Source: Epiperipatus broadwayi (lineage: Eukaryota; Onychophora; Udeonychophora; Euonychophora; Peripatidae). From it: a stretch of 64,000 nt of DNA. Both the position numbers and the translations under genes were made by a program. The notes below the pieces were generated by a model, which saw only the letters and a list, made by a program, of their open reading frames with translations, had not been told where the DNA came from and searched no databases. Shown one piece after another: positions 38,302 to 48,141 of the stretch (position 1 is the first letter of the stretch; each line of letters opens with the position of its first letter). The stretch lies in contig JAQFVV010000186.1 in the NCBI GenBank assembly GCA_028023455.1, positions 558,001 to 622,000 on the forward strand. The letters are read 5' to 3'.

Positions 38302-38302
38302 T
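36800..38302 (-). CDS. L1/Tx1-like reverse transcriptase, C-terminal 500 aa
   Basis: This is the longest open frame in the window. It starts inside the RT domain because of 5' truncation; the first Met is not a natural start. It has VPQGSPLATLCFITYLNPLL (RT motif B region), then ISYVDDVSVFL (motif C with the catalytic YVDD), KPQSFLGFPI, a long thumb/connection region and LNALPTSYFL. It ends with the RT-associated finger CQLCRLYDETILHIFYICP and KQRDSLL. The finger and the layout fit the L1/Tx1 group. Motif A and the endonuclease are missing, so it cannot function alone. The same protein family occurs at 8850, 18150 and 21878. Confidence 0.85.
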   Translation of the reverse strand: MLSLKKQGNRDVYVMVRINNLLEPLKRVMDGKLADGFSPYLSVPQGSPLATLCFITYLNPLLLQIESKLPGIYIPALKQTIHHISYVDDVSVFLPNKSFPLALLQILDSFSNTFNLHINVIKSAMRKIKSGLSIISTFPAKPQSFLGFPIVLSCPVITRQMQNIILDKTNRIVASLVNINISLMGKVTLLNSLVYSRLSYYLPIIRPTKHFERAINLLCSKLFWKNKVVAISIAKIQMPKLLNGLGLHSVSTLYLQRSISFLRVTCLKLAQLALPLVIDPTDMRPPFSSYWIAGLWKSVIKSIPSVQVVLDGKLAFWDVYKLKFPHYTPLLTSLGVSNKVLLRPMKLLFIEARHVDFVFKLNLNALPTSYFLVTSRGFIRILSHCQLCRLYDETILHIFYICPALKSIRDFIVANVSLDLRDALSVSNTLKKGSFAAIRLSIFITFFSLWLTRRRLIFGHSQDSALSVFIKLLDQVKQRDSLLSPVSLHDDTWVKVLFSS

Positions 38303-38950
38303 ACTCGTACATACCTATTTCTATTTTTTCTGGTAATTACATTTCCACATACTCTAATTAGTGATTTTACTATCAATACTCTTTCATAGTTTAATTTCCC
38401 TACTTCATCTGTAACATTCTTTTCCACCTTCTGGACCTCCTTATCTAGTTCTTCCTTATTATTTCTATTCATTAATTCGTTGATCTGCTCATGCTTCATC
38501 TCTAGCAATTTTACTTTTACATCCTTTACCTCTTCCTCTATTTTACTTATTCTTTAGCTAACTATTTCCATTGCACTACTTACTTTGTCATCTATACCTC
38601 TTGTCACTCCACTAAATACATACCCTGTTCTATCTTCCTTAACTACATTTTCCTCCATTTTTCCTCACGTTTTTCTCTTTAAACTATCTACACTTAGAAA
38701 CCATTTTTTAAATCTTTTTTCATCACATTTATACATTATTTACATAACCATACCCCTGTTACAACCTTCCTAGTCTTATTTAAGCCTTTCAAATGAAAAA
38801 CCTTATCACATACAGTACATTCTACCAAAGCATGCCTAATTCCCTTTTCACCATTATAATGCAATCCATATTTTCTTATTTTTCAATTCCTTATTTAGAT
38901 TTTTCTACTACTCTTCAAACCTCTATAAAGGAAAGAAAGTTTTTTTTTTT

Positions 38951-40766
38951 TTAAATGGTGATCATTAAATATGTACTTTCTAACCTTACACCTCAAACAT
39001 TATCCTCTTTCTCAAATAAATCACTCTCTTCCTTAAGTTGAAAAATTCTTTAATCGCAAACCTACTAAAACCAACTAATCGTAAGTATGATTTAGTTTTA
39101 CAGCCTCCTTGCTACAGTAAACACACACACACAAAATATTTTTTTCTTTTATATTTAAAATGGTGTATCGAATCACTTTCCAAATGTTAGCAATATTTTT
39201 CCCGATTTTTCTAAATCCTATTGAATCTATCTCTCTGCACTCCAATTTTCTTTTTATGTCCACACACTAAGCAAATATTCTCCAGCAACAAATTTTTTTC
39301 CAAATGATATTAAAAATATATAAACTTTAACTTATCCTATGAACTTAAATTGAGTACTGACCTGACAGCTCCAATAAGTAAATTACATTAGCATATGTTG
39401 ACAATCGGTAAATATTCAATTTTTTAAAAATAATTAAATAACGTTTTGAATAAATATGTAATATCAAAATATTTCTCTTTTTCAAATTATCTTCCGAATC
39501 TGAATCTTGCAAATTAGGAAGTGGTAAAATCAAAAGTGCTATTTTTTAAATTTATTCAGTTTTAAATATATTTATTTCAGAATGCCTGCATGAGCTTAAT
39601 TTAAACATACCAAAATCGAGTAGAGTTTATAAGTATAAAGTGCATGACCTGTAGCCATTTTGTGGTTTAAAAAAACCCCAAATTAGATTATAAAATGAAC
39701 CAATGCTATAGTAGAATCAAAATGAAAACATTATATGATATTAATTTAGGCTCATTATTAACTACAGTTTTCAAAATGACATGGAAGGCTTGAAAGATCT
39801 CTCATCTGAATACCAAAAATCTAAAATGAGAAATGTCTATTTTTAATGACATATTAGTAAAGAAAGTCACTACTTTTCTGCAGTAATAATCAATTAATTG
39901 CACCGATCTTCAGTTACCTTGGTCTACATTATACATACATATATATACACATAACTTAGAATTTAAATCTAATATGTACATTGTAGCCAATTTGAAATAT
40001 AATTTTATAACGCAATTCTAAGCAAATGTGAATCTCTAATATTGCAAACTAATATGAAGCCAAAAATCAGATCTATCTTTTCCCATTATACATTTATTTT
40101 AAGTGTTAATCATTTTCATTTCTCATTCATATGTGGCTGTAAATGAGACATTATCTTTACTCTGTATGTGTATATTGAATGTTATAACTGTGGCTGAAAA
40201 CAACTAAATATATTAGTTTGTAGCTGAATTAATTTATATCGTGAAGTCAAATGAAAAGCTTTTTAAATACTTAAATTATATTAGAACTGATCTTTGTAAG
40301 ATAGTTTAATCTCCTTATAAGAATGATTACATTTCAATTTTTTAACTGAATGGTGGCTTAGAATGTGCTATAAATCAATATATCTGTTGCTTCCAGTAAT
40401 ATATAGCACAGTTTTATTTTATTGCGAGCACACATACACATTTATTCTAGAAGGTAGGTTGAGGTAAAAAATGCTACAAACACATGCTATTTATTAGTGA
40501 TGGAATCTGTTATTTATTTATGTAAATTACTTTAGTATCTTCATAAAATTAAAAAGAAAAGTATAAATATTTATAATCTTAAAGTAGAAAGACAAACTAC
40601 TGTATTACTTTTTCTTTTGAATGGAAAAATTTTCTTTATACCAACAACTGTATATATTGTCAACTTATATTATCTCAGTGCATTATTATTACTATCCATC
40701 ATCCCAGAAGTCAGACCAACATCTCACCCTATAGTATACTTTTTCAAGTAATCCATATAGCATATT
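38951..40766. other. AT-rich intron sequence
   Basis: The first few hundred bases may be 5' sequence of the CR1-like LINE. A (CA)n run is at about 39120-39135. From about 39500 onward I see no recognisable element. Confidence 0.4.
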
Positions 40767-41099
40767 AAACAATTCAAAACAAAGCAAAACTCTCCATACA
40801 GTAGTGCCATCTTGTGCCAACAAGAGCAATCAATGGATACCAGAAGGCTTGTGCATAAAATCCCTATCTAGTGCCTACTCATCCAATATCCCCAGACTAG
40901 TTTCTGGCTTGTAGCCTTCGTCAGTGAGGAGCCTTGGATCTGAGAGCACAGCACCTAGATCTTGTCTGGGGATATTGGATGAGTAGGCACTAGATAGGGA
41001 TTTTATGCACAAGCCTTCTGGCATCCATTGATTGCTCTTGTTGGCACAAGATGGCACTACTGTATGGAGAGTTTTGCTTTGTTTTGAATTGTTTAATAA
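40767..41099. mobile_element. Hammerhead-type foldback element, small copy
   Basis: The outer arms (aaacaattcaaaacaaagc and its complement) enclose two inverted copies of the sequence downstream of the ribozyme. The left arm also contains the complete ribozyme (minus strand, 40886-40933). The right arm starts at 40964-40967, exactly where the ribozyme would cut. A candidate duplication is aacaatt on each side, but it overlaps the palindrome and is uncertain. The 75-codon minus frame here is a by-product. Confidence 0.75.
40886..40933 (-). ncRNA. Hammerhead ribozyme motif, 455-nt-unit family
   Basis: On the minus strand: GGCTCCTCA, CTGACGA (40924-40918), stem II GGC/GCC inside AGGCTACAAGCCA, GAAAC, TA, GTC, then TGGGGA. 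Stem I pairs TCCTCA with TGGGGA (6 bp, one G-U). Stem III is AC/GU with a 2-nt loop. Cleavage is predicted between 40895 and 40894. The first stem II pair is A.A rather than the usual G-C, which may weaken it. Confidence 0.7.
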
Positions 41100-41818
41100 C
41101 AATTATGTGGTAGTATGAGATAGTGATCATGTGACATATAGCATATGTTAAAATTTATCTTCAGATACAAATTTTTTCATATAATGTGGATTTAAATATT
41201 TTTGAAAGTTCTATTCCATCACGCAATACTGGAACATTTAATTAAAGACATAAAAAAGATATATATATAAAATTTAAATTATGTTAACAGATAAATAACT
41301 AATGCTACAAATACTTTCAATTTCTGAAATTGTAATCAACATCAATTATTTAGATAGCAAACAGGAAATATCACTTTATTTTTCCAAGCATTGTCTATTT
41401 TAATATCAGTACTTTGCCTACTATTTATGGAATACTAAAACTTATTTATTGTCTCTTTCATTTTTTTTCTGAGTTTTTTTCCAAGCAATATTATGGTATT
41501 ACTAAATCACATTCAAAATCACTGAATCTTTGGTGATACAAAAAAACTGAAACATTAGTTGAATGATTAATTGCTATAGTTTTCATATAATTATAAAGTA
41601 ATTACCTTAAATACATTTCAATACAACATTGCAATTCATTTATATATGACTTAATTGGTAAATATTATTTTTTCTCTATTAAGCATCACCTTTTTAGAAT
41701 TATTGGTTAATTTACTTATATTTGATTGAACGTAAAATGAAATATTGTATATATCTATAATATAATTTATTTAATCAATTTAAATTATTATTAAAGAAAG
41801 GTATAGTTATATAAAGAG
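41100..41818. other. AT-rich spacer between foldback elements
   Basis: I see no element or exon here. Confidence 0.4.
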
Positions 41819-41859
41819 CTCACAAATAAGCTCTTAACAAGCTTTGCAGAATATCCCCA

Positions 41860-41900
41860 ATCCCAGACCGGTTTCCTCTACTGGCTTCCTCAGTGAGGTT
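41860..41900 (-). ncRNA. Hammerhead-like motif, family 2
   Basis: On the minus strand: AACCTCA, CTGAGGA (41893-41887), 11 nt, GAAAC, CG, GTC, TGGGATT. Stem I pairs AACCTCA with TGGGATT at 6 of 7 positions. Stem III is AC/GU with a CG loop. Stem II is poor in this copy. Confidence 0.6.
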
Positions 41901-42265
41901 CTAGGATATTCAAGTATTAGATTAAAAATATCAGGACAAGCCCAGCACTTTATCTAATTGATAATTATTAAGTAGAAAATCTGACATTTTCAGACATTTC
42001 CAATCCAGCTATCTAAGTTAAATAGCCATATGGGACTGCACCAAGTTCAGATACCATATATTAATAGCCTTAGCAATATAAAATCACCAAAACCTTAATA
42101 GCAAAAAAATAAAATTACAAAGAAATCAAGTCATTTAAGTTAGATAGCTGGATTGGAAGACATATAATTTTATGTCTGAAATTTTCAGATTTTCTACTTG
42201 ATAGTTATCCATTAAATAAAATGCTGGGCTTGTCCTGGTATTTTTAATCTAATGCTTGAATATTT

Positions 42266-42309
42266 TAGCACTTCACTGAGGAAGCCAGTAGCAAAAACCA
42301 ATCTGGGGT
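42266..42309 (+). ncRNA. Degenerate hammerhead-like motif, family 2, right arm
   Basis: CTGAGGA (42276-42282) is kept, but GAAAC has become AAAAC and the cleavage triplet is ATC. TGGGGTT still follows. It is probably inactive. Confidence 0.5.
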
Positions 42310-42507
42310 TGGGGATATTCTGCAAAGTGTATTAAGAGCTTATAAATAGTCAAAATAAGAGTCATAGATCAATTCATAGATCACATGACCCTATCTCTTA
42401 AGCTTGTAAGTTATAAATAGTGAGGATTGCCAATTCCTTTACAAGCTTTATGATAAATGCTTAGCCAGAGCCAGCACTTAAAATATCTCTGTCAGGAACC
42501 CCTCCCC

Positions 42508-42553
42508 AAACCCCTGACCATGGCTTCGTGCTTTGGTACTCCTCAGAGAGGTG
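42508..42553 (-). ncRNA. Hammerhead ribozyme motif, family 3, left arm
   Basis: The minus strand carries ACCTCT, CTGAGGA (42546-42540), stem II GTACCAAAGCAC, GAAG, CCATGGTC and AGGGGT. Pairing is the same as in the right-arm copy at 43110-43154. The predicted cut is after GTC, between 42516 and 42515. Confidence 0.7.
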
Positions 42554-43109
42554 TCAGGGTAGGTTCAGACACTAGATCTAAAAATACCAACCCAAAGCTA
42601 AAGTTATCTATTGAGTGGAAAATCTGAAATTTTCAGACATCTACATGTCTTCAAACCCAGCTATCCAACTCAAATAGCTATATGGCACTGATAGATCTTC
42701 AGCCATACCATATATTAGTAGTCATAGCAATATAAAATTGCATAAGACTTTTGGCAGAGACTATAAATAGTCAAAATAAGAGTCATAGATCAATTCATAG
42801 ATCACATGACCTAAGTTTGTAAGTTATAAACAGTCCAAGCTTAACAGATAGGGTCATGTGATCTATGACTCTTATTTTAACTATTTATAGTCTCTGCCAA
42901 AAGTCTTATGCAATTTTATATTGCTATGACTACTAATATATGGTATGGCTGAAGATCTATCAGCCCCATATAGCTATTTGAGTTGGATAGCTGGGTTTGA
43001 AGACATGTAGATATCTGAAAATTTCAGATTTTCTACTCAATAGATAACTTTTAGCTAAGTGCTTAGCTTTGGGTTGGTATTTTTAGATCTAGTGTCTGAA
43101 CCTACCCTG

Positions 43110-43154
43110 ACACCTCTCTGAGGAGTACCAAAGCACGAAGCCATGGTCAGGGGT
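43110..43154 (+). ncRNA. Hammerhead ribozyme motif, family 3, right arm
   Basis: ACCTCT (43112-43117) pairs with AGGGGT (43149-43154) as a 6-bp stem I. CTGAGGA is at 43118-43124. Stem II GTACCAAAGCAC (43125-43136) closes with G-C and U-A, has one A/C mismatch, then C-G. GAAG follows, where the family norm is GAAA. Stem III is GCC/GGU around AT, and GTC (43146-43148) is the cut site. Relative to family 1, the pair next to the core has flipped from A-U to U-A, and the outer U-A pair has flipped to A-U. Confidence 0.72.
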
Positions 43155-43719
43155 TTGGAGAGGGGTTCCTGACAGAGATATTTTAAGTGCTGGCTCTGGC
43201 TAAGCATTTATCATAAAGTTTGTAAAGGAGTTAGCAATCCTCACTGTTTGTATTAAGAGCTTGTTTGTTACAAGCTTGTTAAATTGGGTCATATGACATA
43301 TGACTTTATTTCTTTATAAAAGTATATTTATGCATTTTAAAAATTATTTCTGTTGTTGTTTATGTTATTAAATTTATCTGGAGTATATTGGATTTGTCTT
43401 CTATTATATCCAACATTTCTAATGTTTTAAGCAAATATTTCTATATTTTGCATTCTACCACTTTTATAATTACATAGCTTTTTGTTATGATGTAGAAAGA
43501 TTTAAAGTTTAACATCTTATAAACTAAGCTCAATTGGGTAATGCGTTGTCGATATTCAAGAATCTAAAGATCACATGATCACCATCTCTTATACTAGCAC
43601 ATAATTATTTATAAACAAGGCAAACTCTCCATACAATAGTGTCACCCTGTGCCAACCAGAGTAATCAATGGATGCCAGAAGGCTTGTGCATAAAATCTCT
43701 ATCTAATGCCTACTCATCC

Positions 43720-43768
43720 AATATCCCCAGACTAGTTTCTGGCTTGTGGCCTTCATCAGTAAGGAGCT
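43720..43768 (-). ncRNA. Hammerhead ribozyme motif, 455-nt-unit family
   Basis: On the minus strand: AGCTCCTTA, CTGATGA, AGGCCACAAGCCA (stem II GGC/GCC), GAAAC, TA, GTC, TGGGGATATT. Stem I has 6 pairs with two G-U. The core is canonical. Confidence 0.72.
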
Positions 43769-44393
43769 TTTGATCTGAGAGCACTGCACCTAGATCTTAG
43801 GATCTAATGCAACCCTCCAGCAACCATCTTTTATCTCTACTTAACTAGGAAACTATGAAAATGAAATTGAAAACACAATAATATTTTCAATCTAAGCTCA
43901 ATAGCTTATATAGTCATATGGGTCTGAACTCAGTTCAGCACCCATACATTTTGCTGTCTTTGGCTCTTTAACAACCATAGCCACCAATATCCTATTAGGC
44001 AGGATTGGTGGTAAACCATTAAGCATCACATGATCACCATCTCTTATACAAGCACATAATTGTTTATAAACCAGGCAAACTCTCCGTATAGTAGTGCCAC
44101 CCTCTGCCAACCAGAGATGGTGATCATGTGATGCTTATTGGTTTAACACCAATCCTGCCTAATAGGATAGTGGTGGCTATGGTTGTTAAAGAGCCAAAGA
44201 CACCAAAATGTATGGGTGCTGAACTGAGTTCAGACCCATATGTCTATAATAAGCAATTGAGCTTAGATTGTAGATTGAAAATATTATTTTTTCAATTTCA
44301 TTTTCATAGTTTTATAGTTAAGTAGAGATAAAAGGTGGTTTCTGGAGGGTTGCATTAGATCCTAAGATCTAGGTGCAGTGCTTTCAGATCCAA

Positions 44394-44441
44394 AGCTCCT
44401 CACTGATGAAGACCACAAGCCAGAAACTAGTCTGGGGATAT
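44394..44441 (+). ncRNA. Hammerhead ribozyme motif, 455-nt-unit family
   Basis: CTGATGA is at 44403-44409, GAAAC at 44423-44427 and GTC at 44430-44432, with cleavage predicted after 44432. Stem I pairs TCCTCA (44397-44402) with TGGGGA (44433-44438). Stem II has a GAC/GCC mismatch in this copy, where the other copies have GGC/GCC. Confidence 0.68.
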
Positions 44442-44564
44442 TGGATGAGTAGGCATTAGATAGGGATTTTATGCACAAGCCCTCTGTCTTAAAATTGATT
44501 ACTCTGGTTGGCACAGGGTGGCATTACTGTATGGAGAGTTTGCCTTGATTATGAATCTAAAGAT

Positions 44565-47074
44565 GTAAGTTTAGCATCTTATGTATCATTAATGCGTTTT
44601 ATTTGTTTATATAAATAAGTTCAGTTGGAAATGAATATAATTTGAATAATAAACAATTATTTATACCACTACCATAATTTAAATTATATATATATTATAT
44701 TTTGACAAAGTTTTGCTCTTTAAATTTTATTTCAATTTTAAGTAATCTGGTATATAAAATCATATGGTTAGTTGGGTTTTTTAGGTCATGTGACAGGAAG
44801 TTCACAAATAGTTGCTTGAGCTCAATTATTTTATTCATTTGTTCACATTGAGAATTTTTTAAAAATGTCACCGAGAAAGGATCCCAAAACTTTGAGCTCT
44901 GCAGCTGTAATTTTGTCATCAATTAAATGGCACAGAGTTTTCCAAGATAATCAGATTAAAATAATCCACAGAGTTTTCCAAGATAATCAGATTAAAATAA
45001 TGCACAAATTGGAATTTGACTATTTAGATTAATTTTTATTATACATTTATTATTTAACATCGAGTTAATCTAGTAATTCTTAAGCTAAATGATAATGTAG
45101 TAAACATTTTTTATATAGTCGTTTATTTTTAAAATATTTTGTTAGCATATCTCTCATCCCAGTCTCCATTACGTCACCATTATATTCCAGTTGACATATA
45201 TATATTAACTTATAAATACCAACAGTTAATTGATTATCATACACAAATCATATACTACAGTCCTCATACTCAAAATAATCTTATTAGCAGACTGTTGTCA
45301 AGAGATACTACGTTAGGTAATAAATCACAATCTCTTATTACCTAATTAATGGGCTGCCTTTATAACAGATTAATATTGATTTATTTAAGTATGAGGTCAC
45401 TGGTATATAATTTATGTATGATCACACACATTCTGTTATGCTGTTGGATTTTAAAGTACCCTAAAGATGGATGGAAAAAGAAATAGGAAATATCTTCTTT
45501 ATTGGAATAGATAGTTAATAGATTGCTTATCTAAAATATTTTTACAAAAAATGCATGTGAGAATTAGTAAATGAATATTAGATAATCTGATTTGAAAGGA
45601 AAAAGAATAAATCTTATGAAATAGACTAAGGCAAAGTGGATGAACTGATGAAAAAATGAAGTGGGTATGCATCATTCTGGAGATGGCCATAAGCATAAAC
45701 ATATGGCCATGAATCAAAGAACAAAGATGGTTGTATGAATGACACTTGTGTTAATGAAAGGGATCTAATGATTATTTAGTTAAATATGTTAACTAATGAT
45801 TAGGTTAATGAAGAGACAGAAATCATATATACAAACACAACTGTATATATTACTGAAGGAAAATTAGAATTTTATGACTAGTAGTTATGACTTAAGAGTA
45901 GATAATGATGTATATAGAAGATTATTCACAATAGTTTGATTTCAAATACATCATTCAAAAAGTATGTAAGAAAAACTTATACATATTTGATTCAGATTAT
46001 GTTTTGATATAAAGTAGATTTAAGAGGCCTTTTAAGAATGGCTGTACATATCAGTGAGTTAATGTACACTTGGATTATAATGATTGGCAGGATAGAGATT
46101 TTGTAAAAGAATAAGAAAAGCTGATACAATAAAATGAAATGGAGCATTTCTAAATAGAAAGGTTATTGAGGGTTTTTTTTTTTTCAAATTTGTTAGGTAA
46201 GAAGATAAGCATATCTAATTAGTAATATTAAATCCAAATAAAAGATGGAAATTATTCAAAGAAAATTTACAAGATACTACAGTAAAAGAGAGTTGATTAA
46301 GAAATAAATAGAAAATCAATATATTTAACTAAATCTTTCAAGAAATGCATTAATTAACATAAATGCATTAAAAAATTGTTTTCATTTTTTACAAATAAAA
46401 GTGTGAGGTAATTATGTCTAGAAATCTGATTCCCAGTGAATTGTCCTCTTATATCTCTGCCAGTGTATTCAAAGTGGATGTTAAATAAACATTTATTTAA
46501 ATAATTCTTTAGGAACCCCCATGTCTTAATTTGTAATACTGGAGAAAGTTTATTTTTTAATTCTTAGTGCATTTTTTTTACTGTTTAATGCATTTGTGTA
46601 TGCAAACACATTTCTTTAATTTTTTATTTTTATATACTTCTATAAGATATAATAACAATCACTCCTTAAGCTATCAAAAATCTCAACTTGTACTCAAGAC
46701 AACCTCCTTTAACAATAAAGGTAGTATCACCTTTATCTATGGTCTGATATGTTTATAAGAGACTAAAGATTGCAACTTTCCCAAGGAGTGTGAGATTGAT
46801 AACGCAAAGAAGTTTAAACAAAGGTCAAATATAACAATTTCTGAAAGCAGATTAATAAATAATCAAATTTCATATACAGTATAAAGTATAAAGGAGCTTG
46901 CCTTGACTACAGGTTGAGATTATTGATAGCTTAAACGTTGATTGTTATCATCTACACTTATAAACCTATTTAAGCCTTGAGTAATTGTCTTTATTGTTTT
47001 AGTTCTATAAACTATGAATGAAGAAACTTTTGATACAATTCCATACCACTAGGTGGTATGGCAGTACAGTAAAA
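44565..47074. other. AT-rich intron sequence
   Basis: Apart from the 36-bp tandem repeat listed separately, I see only A/T-rich sequence and unsupported short frames. Confidence 0.4.
44931..45002. repeat. 36-bp tandem duplication
   Basis: Two adjacent copies of 36 bp, starting cacagagttttccaag at 44931 and again at 44967, differ only at the last base by eye. Confidence 0.9.
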
Positions 47075-47412
47075 AGTGAAGAAAAATCAAATATAATGAT
47101 GGTTAATACTGGGGAAAGAGAAGATGTAGAATTTTTATTGGGGGATATAAAGTTAAGTGTGGTGGATAGATATAGGTATTTGGGAATCATCTTATGTAAT
47201 CAGGAAAATTGCTTGGATGAATGGGAGAAAAAATTGGTAAATGAAGCAAAGAAAAGAAAGAGGTTGGTAAAGAAACTAACAGTATTTTCATATAATAAAT
47301 ATGATAAACAGAGCAAAACTCTCCATACAGTATTGCCACCTGTGCTAAACAGAGTAATCAATGGATGGCAGAAGGCTTGTGCATAAAATCCCTATCTAAT
47401 GCCTACTCATCC

Positions 47413-47461
47413 AATATCCCCAGACTAGTTTCTGGCTTGTGGCCTTCGTCAGTGAGGAGCT
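47413..47461 (-). ncRNA. Hammerhead ribozyme motif, 455-nt-unit family
   Basis: On the minus strand: AGCTCCTCA, CTGACGA, AGGCCACAAGCCA, GAAAC, TA, GTC, TGGGGATATT. All core positions are present, stem I has 6 pairs and stem II has 3 pairs after an A.A mismatch. Confidence 0.74.
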
Positions 47462-48092
47462 TTGGATCTGAGAGCACTGCATCTAGATCTTAGGATCTAA
47501 TGCAACCCTCCAGCAACCACCTTTTATCTCTACTTAACTACTAAACTATGAGAATGAAATTGAAAACACAAAAAATATCTTCAATTTAAGCTCAATAGCT
47601 TAAATAGTCATATGGGTCTGAACTCAGTTCAGCACCCATACATTTTGGTGTCTTTGGCTCCTTTACAACCACAGCCACCACCATCCTATTAGGCAGGATT
47701 GGTGTTAAACCATTAAGCATCACATGATCACATTTCCTATACTAGCACATTAATTGTTGATAAACAGAGCAAAACTCTCCATACAGTATTGCCACCTGTG
47801 CTAAACAGAGTAATCAATGGATGCCAGAAGGCTTGTGCATAAAATCCCTATCTAATGCCTACTCATCCAATATCCCCAGACTAGTTTCTGGCTTGTGGCC
47901 TTACACCAAAATGTATGGGTGCTGAACTGAGTTCAGACCCATATGACTATTTAAGCTATTGAGCTTAAATTGAAGATATTTTTTGTGTTTTCAATTTCAT
48001 TCTCATAGTTTAGTAGTTAAGTAGAGATAAAAGGTGGTTGCTGGAGGGTTGCATTAGATCCTAAGATCTAGATGCAGTGCTCTCAGATCCAA

Positions 48093-48141
48093 AGCTCCTC
48101 ACTGACGAAGGCCACAAGCCAGAAACTAGTCTGGGGATATT
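48093..48141 (+). ncRNA. Hammerhead ribozyme motif, 455-nt-unit family
   Basis: CTGACGA is at 48102-48108, stem II at 48109-48121, GAAAC at 48122-48126, GTC at 48129-48131 (cut after 48131) and TGGGGATATT follows. It is the exact mirror of 47413-47461. Confidence 0.74.

Larger units (their letters stand above)
36400..38930 (-). pseudogene. CR1-like LINE ORF1 (PHD-like, coiled coil, esterase), split
   Basis: At 38830-38741 the minus strand gives IRHALVECTVCDKVFHLKGL and, after a spacer, WLCK, a PHD-like zinc finger as found in CR1 ORF1. The frame 38508-38310 is a charged coiled coil (EQINELMNRNNKEELDKEVQ). After the foreign insert (36662-38301), about 36653-36405 gives IIIGSLPRFDNRYMLDMAC and later NDELHLANQG, the first and last blocks of an SGNH-type esterase. 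Finger plus esterase is the ORF1 architecture of the CR1/L2 group. Stops are present in each part. Confidence 0.72.
32594..38950 (-). mobile_element. CR1/L2-like LINE, near full length, twice interrupted
   Basis: Reading down the minus strand gives ORF1 (PHD-like finger, coiled coil, esterase), ORF2 (endonuclease, RT, C-terminal finger) and a 3' end in short CATCACATCACA repeats at about 32594-32605. A microsatellite-like tail instead of poly-A is typical of the CR1/L2 group. The last part matches the copies at 47075-49297 and 50195-50590. A younger L1/Tx1-like LINE interrupts ORF1, and a hAT MITE sits near the 3' end. All frames are damaged. The 5' end is uncertain; an unassigned minus frame at 39263-39075 may be upstream sequence. 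Confidence 0.8.
41819..42335. mobile_element. Foldback element, ribozyme family 2
   Basis: The arms of about 240 bp (41835-42085 and 42116-42333) are inverted around a short A-rich centre. Each arm carries a hammerhead-like motif near its outer end. Parts such as ctatttaa..tagatagctgg are recognisably related to families 1 and 3, so the three are old relatives. The element abuts the family-3 foldback. No clear target duplication was found. Confidence 0.75.
42341..43262. mobile_element. Foldback element, ribozyme family 3, 421-bp unit
   Basis: The left half repeats itself head to tail: tataaatagtc occurs at 42341 and again at 42762, a 421-bp period. It then turns at about 42835-42850 and runs back as the + strand copy to about 43260. 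Each half carries a hammerhead motif. Arms are about 90% or more alike by eye, with long perfect stretches. Confidence 0.8.
43572..44552. mobile_element. Hammerhead-type foldback element, 981 bp, 12-bp target duplication
   Basis: A perfect 12-bp duplication, GAATCTAAAGAT, flanks it (43560-43571 and 44553-44564). From the left edge to about 44116 the minus-oriented unit is repeated head to tail: the cacatgatcaccatctctta block recurs after 455 bp. The sequence then reverses, and 44117-44552 is the + oriented copy. A ribozyme lies in each arm. The short frames at 43898-44110 and 44128-44325 are mirror by-products of the palindrome. Confidence 0.88.

Noticed and set aside
36800-38302. 500-codon open frame as a possible host gene
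   Set aside because: It has RT motifs (YVDD) and the RT-associated finger, and it is bounded by a target duplication inside another LINE.
44128-44325. 65- and 70-codon frames with near-identical peptides on opposite strands (43898-44110 and 44128-44325)
   Set aside because: They are mirror images produced by the palindromic element, not paralogous genes.
40767-44564. Ordinary MITE or classical Foldback DNA transposon explanation
   Set aside because: The 12-14 bp duplications, head-to-tail units and ribozyme motifs do not fit a cut-and-paste element.
47041-47061. Perfect 9-bp hairpin ccataccac-tag-gtggtatgg
   Set aside because: It is short, isolated and next to a LINE truncation point, so chance or microhomology is enough to explain it.
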